The translations under genes were made by a program, and so were the position numbers. This document shows positions 5,633-7,385 of a stretch of DNA of 7,385 bases, one piece after another. Source of the stretch: DATDRS01 sp035291605 (lineage in GTDB: Bacteria; Chloroflexota; Anaerolineae; Anaerolineales; UBA6663); the NCBI GenBank assembly GCA_035291605.1, contig DATDRS010000489.1:1-7385 (forward strand), written 5' to 3'. The notes below the pieces were generated by a model. It was not told the origin of the DNA. It worked only from the letters and a program-made list of their open reading frames with translations, and made no database searches. The first letter of the stretch is position 1. Each line of letters starts with the position of its first letter.

Positions 5633-5650
5633 AGGCCTACCCCTGGGCCT
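5633..5650. other. small hairpin flanked by A-tracts after the ligase operon
   Basis: aggcc (5633-5637) pairs with ggcct (5646-5650), with a T-G wobble inside. It is preceded and followed by runs of six A. Read on the minus strand it is a hairpin followed by TTTTTT, like an intrinsic terminator, but no minus-strand gene leads into it. On the plus strand the following run is A, not T, so it is a poor terminator for the ligase operon. Its function is not established. Confidence 0.35.
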
Positions 5651-5725
5651 AAAAAACTCTAACCGAAGACATACCGAAAACTACTGGCGTTTTTGCGAAA
5701 ATCATCCAGAATTAGCGTACTCGCA

Positions 5726-5731
5726 TATAAT
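5726..5731 (+). promoter_or_regulatory. -10 hexamer upstream of the hydrolase gene
   Basis: TATAAT lies in an AT-richer patch within the 258-bp gap between the ligase operon and the hydrolase gene. No convincing -35 is seen at 16-18 bp spacing; a TTGCGA at 5693-5698 is too far away (27 bp). If used, it gives a leader of about 140 nt containing two strong GC hairpins. This suggests the hydrolase is transcribed separately from the ligases. Confidence 0.4.
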
Positions 5732-5790
5732 ATGGATGCTCCCGCCGCTCCGGCGAGCCAGAGCGAGTTGGTGATCACACACCGCTCAAA

Positions 5791-5828
5791 GCCCGCGCCC
5801 CCGCGGGCGTCCGCGAGAACGCGGACGC
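5791..5828 (+). other. two abutting GC-rich hairpins in the hydrolase leader
   Basis: Hairpin 1 is gcccgcg (5791-5797) with cgcgggc (5802-5808) and loop cccc. Hairpin 2 is gcgtccgcg (5807-5815) with cgcggacgc (5820-5828) and loop agaa. The two share bases 5807-5808, so they compete slightly or stack end to end. There is no T-tract. They could be a repeat, an mRNA-stabilising leader or a protein-binding site; none of these is proven. Confidence 0.6.
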
Positions 5829-5863
5829 AGAGCAATGAGAAATGTGAATAATCGCCAGAGGGC

Positions 5864-5869
5864 GAGGGA
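5864..5869 (+). promoter_or_regulatory. Shine-Dalgarno-like GAGGGA fixing the hydrolase start
   Basis: GAGGGA lies seven bases before ATG 5877 and supports MPVFNVDSQPIHAVQQG as the start. The in-frame ATG at 5835 has no comparable site and would add 14 polar residues that do not look like hydrolase sequence. Confidence 0.6.
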
Positions 5870-5876
5870 CGACGCG

Positions 5877-7349
5877 ATGCCAGTTTTTAACGTTGACAGT
5901 CAGCCGATTCACGCGGTTCAGCAGGGCCACCCCAAGCGGCAGGTGTGCATACTCCTGCACGGCTGGTCGAGCTCGTGGTACGCCCTCTCGCCGCTCGTGT
6001 CCCTGCTCTCGCAGCGCTTCAACTGCCTGGCGGTGGACCTGCCCGGCTACGGCGCATCCCCGCCCTTCCACTACCCGGCCACCATCCCCGCCTACGCCGA
6101 CATCCTGGCCAAGCTCATCGAGCAGGTGAGCGACGGGCCGGTGGTGCTGGTGGGCCACTCCATGGGCGGCATGGCCAGCATGACGCTCGCCCTCCGCTAC
6201 CCGGTGCTGGTGGAGCGCATGGTCCTCATCTGCCCGACCATCAGCGGCAAGCTCTCCACCACCATCAACCTCGCCTACTCCCCTGTGCGCCTCCTGGAAA
6301 AGATCGGGCTGGAAAAACTGGTGGTGTGGTTTATGGGCACGCCGGTCATCGAAAACCTGGTGGTGCGCATCACCGATTTTCTCATGCGCCCGGTGTCGTT
6401 TGCCGAGCGCACCGACATCACCGAAGCCGACTACCTGCGCGTGCGCGACGATGCGCGCCGCCCCGGCCAGGGGCGCGTGCGCGCCGAATGCTACTTCGCC
6501 ATGCGCGACAACAACCTCATCGGCCAGCTCGGCAAGATCGAGCCGCCCTCGCTCGTGCTGTGGGGCGCGGAAGATAACACGGTGCCGCTGCGCGACTCGG
6601 GCGTCGTCGCCGACGAATGGGGCTCCGCCGACCTCCGCATCATCCCCAAAGCCGGGCACTGGCCGCAATTTGAAACGCCGGACATCACCCGGCGCTACAT
6701 CGCGGCCTTCCTCGGATTGCCGTTCCTCACCTCGGAACTGAACAAAGCGGCAGACGACCAGGACCTCGCGGCCGCGCGCGAAGTGGCGCAGTTCCTCGGC
6801 CACTCGGACGTGGGCAACAACCTGAACCACGCCCAGCGCACCCGCCTCGCCGCCCAGTTCCACCAGAAGCATTACAATCCCGGCGAGACCATCGTCAAGG
6901 TGGAGGACCCCGGCACGGAAATGTACATCGTGCAGGACGGCACGGTGGAAGTGTGGACCGACCCCGACGCCTCGCCGGGGCAATCCGTCAAGAACCTGCG
7001 CTACGTGGCCTCGCTCACCCCCGGCCAGATCACCGGCGAACTCGCCATGCTGGACGGCGGCCTGCGCAGCGCCGACCTGCGCGCCGGGCCGGACGGCGCG
7101 AAGATTTTGACGTTGGACCGTGACCGGCTGCTGGCGCTGTGCGAGGACGACTCGTCGCTGGGTACCCGGGTGCTGTTCAATATCGCCCGCGCGATGGCCT
7201 TGCGCCAGCGTTTCATCCTCTGGCAGTTGCAGCGCGCCCTGCAAAAATCCGGGCCGGCCAAGCCGGCCGCGGCGAAGAGCGAGGCGGTCACGCCGGCCGC
7301 GGCGCAGCCGGAATTTCAATCTGACTACCACCCCGCGAGTGTAGAATAA
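5877..7349 (+). CDS. Alpha/beta hydrolase fused to a C-terminal cyclic-nucleotide-binding domain
   Basis: The predicted protein has 490 residues. Residues ~1-282 form an alpha/beta hydrolase: HGW at 28-30 (oxyanion strand), VDLPGYGAS at 53-61, the nucleophile elbow GHSMGG with Ser95, the acid in WGAEDNTVP (Asp233) and the base in AGHWPQFE (His261), so the Ser-Asp-His triad is complete. Residues ~313-430 form a cNMP-binding (Crp/EPAC-like) beta-barrel: NPGETIVKVEDPGTEMYIVQ, then the phosphate-binding cassette GELAMLDGGLRSAD with Gly387, Glu388, Arg397 and Ala399. The Glu and Arg that usually contact the cyclic nucleotide are present, so real ligand binding is possible. The last ~45 residues are Ala/Pro-rich; the DNA there has a 13-bp direct repeat (7262-7274 and 7292-7304). 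No signal peptide or clear membrane span is seen, so the enzyme is probably cytoplasmic. It lies 258 bp after the ligases on the same strand, with its own candidate promoter. The substrate is unknown. Confidence 0.9.
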   Translation: MPVFNVDSQPIHAVQQGHPKRQVCILLHGWSSSWYALSPLVSLLSQRFNCLAVDLPGYGASPPFHYPATIPAYADILAKLIEQVSDGPVVLVGHSMGGMASMTLALRYPVLVERMVLICPTISGKLSTTINLAYSPVRLLEKIGLEKLVVWFMGTPVIENLVVRITDFLMRPVSFAERTDITEADYLRVRDDARRPGQGRVRAECYFAMRDNNLIGQLGKIEPPSLVLWGAEDNTVPLRDSGVVADEWGSADLRIIPKAGHWPQFETPDITRRYIAAFLGLPFLTSELNKAADDQDLAAAREVAQFLGHSDVGNNLNHAQRTRLAAQFHQKHYNPGETIVKVEDPGTEMYIVQDGTVEVWTDPDASPGQSVKNLRYVASLTPGQITGELAMLDGGLRSADLRAGPDGAKILTLDRDRLLALCEDDSSLGTRVLFNIARAMALRQRFILWQLQRALQKSGPAKPAAAKSEAVTPAAAQPEFQSDYHPASVE

Positions 7350-7385
7350 GGTGTGACTACCTGCGCGCTTGAATCCTCCGCCAGC

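Noticed and set aside
5775..7331. 518-codon minus-strand open frame covering the whole hydrolase gene
   Set aside because: It is antisense to a gene with clear domain motifs. The translation is rich in Arg, Ala, Gly, Val and His with no recognisable domain, as expected from the antisense of a GC-rich gene with few stop-forming triplets.
7350..7385. Terminator or further gene after the hydrolase
   Set aside because: Only 36 bases remain, with no hairpin plus T-run and no start codon with a ribosome site.

Overview
The window looks like a piece of a GC-rich bacterial chromosome. By eye most genes run at about 60-65% GC, with one clear low-GC island near the left end. The gene families, together with several self-complementary dispersed repeats between and inside genes, resemble Chloroflexi (Anaerolineae-like) genomes. 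That taxon is an inference from gene content and repeat style; there is no rRNA or other marker in the window.

Layout: (1) 2-220, the 3' end of an ATP-grasp ligase gene cut by the window edge. (2) 221-1740, an intrusion: a perfect 17-bp inverted repeat, an AT-rich gene for a protein with a C-terminal restriction-endonuclease-like domain (316-1269), and a convergent minus-strand gene for a DUF2283 protein (1687-1319). (3) 1753-5618, three co-directional genes: a circularly permuted ATP-grasp / glutathionylspermidine-synthase-like enzyme, a YbdK/GCS2-type carboxylate-amine ligase, and a conventional ATP-grasp ligase of the carbamoyl-phosphate-synthetase-like type. (4) 5619-5876, a promoter-like and hairpin-rich leader. 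(5) 5877-7349, an alpha/beta hydrolase fused to a cyclic-nucleotide-binding domain.

The most interesting biology is the concentration of four different carboxylate-amine (amide-bond forming) ligases in one strand-coherent cluster: the truncated ATP-grasp, the permuted ATP-grasp, the GCS2 enzyme and the second ATP-grasp. Such sets are expected to build or modify a small peptide-like metabolite by successive ATP-dependent ligations. The product cannot be read from the sequence. The hydrolase downstream has its own probable promoter and may or may not belong to the pathway.

The second theme is repeat invasion. Both junctions in the core operon (ligase 2 to 3 and 3 to 4) hold a different perfect palindrome lying exactly between the stop codon and the same ten-base Shine-Dalgarno segment, tcaaggagcg. 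A further palindromic element sits in frame inside the permuted ATP-grasp gene and is translated as about 18-20 extra residues. A fourth palindrome marks the left edge of the low-GC intrusion that separates the first ligase from the rest.
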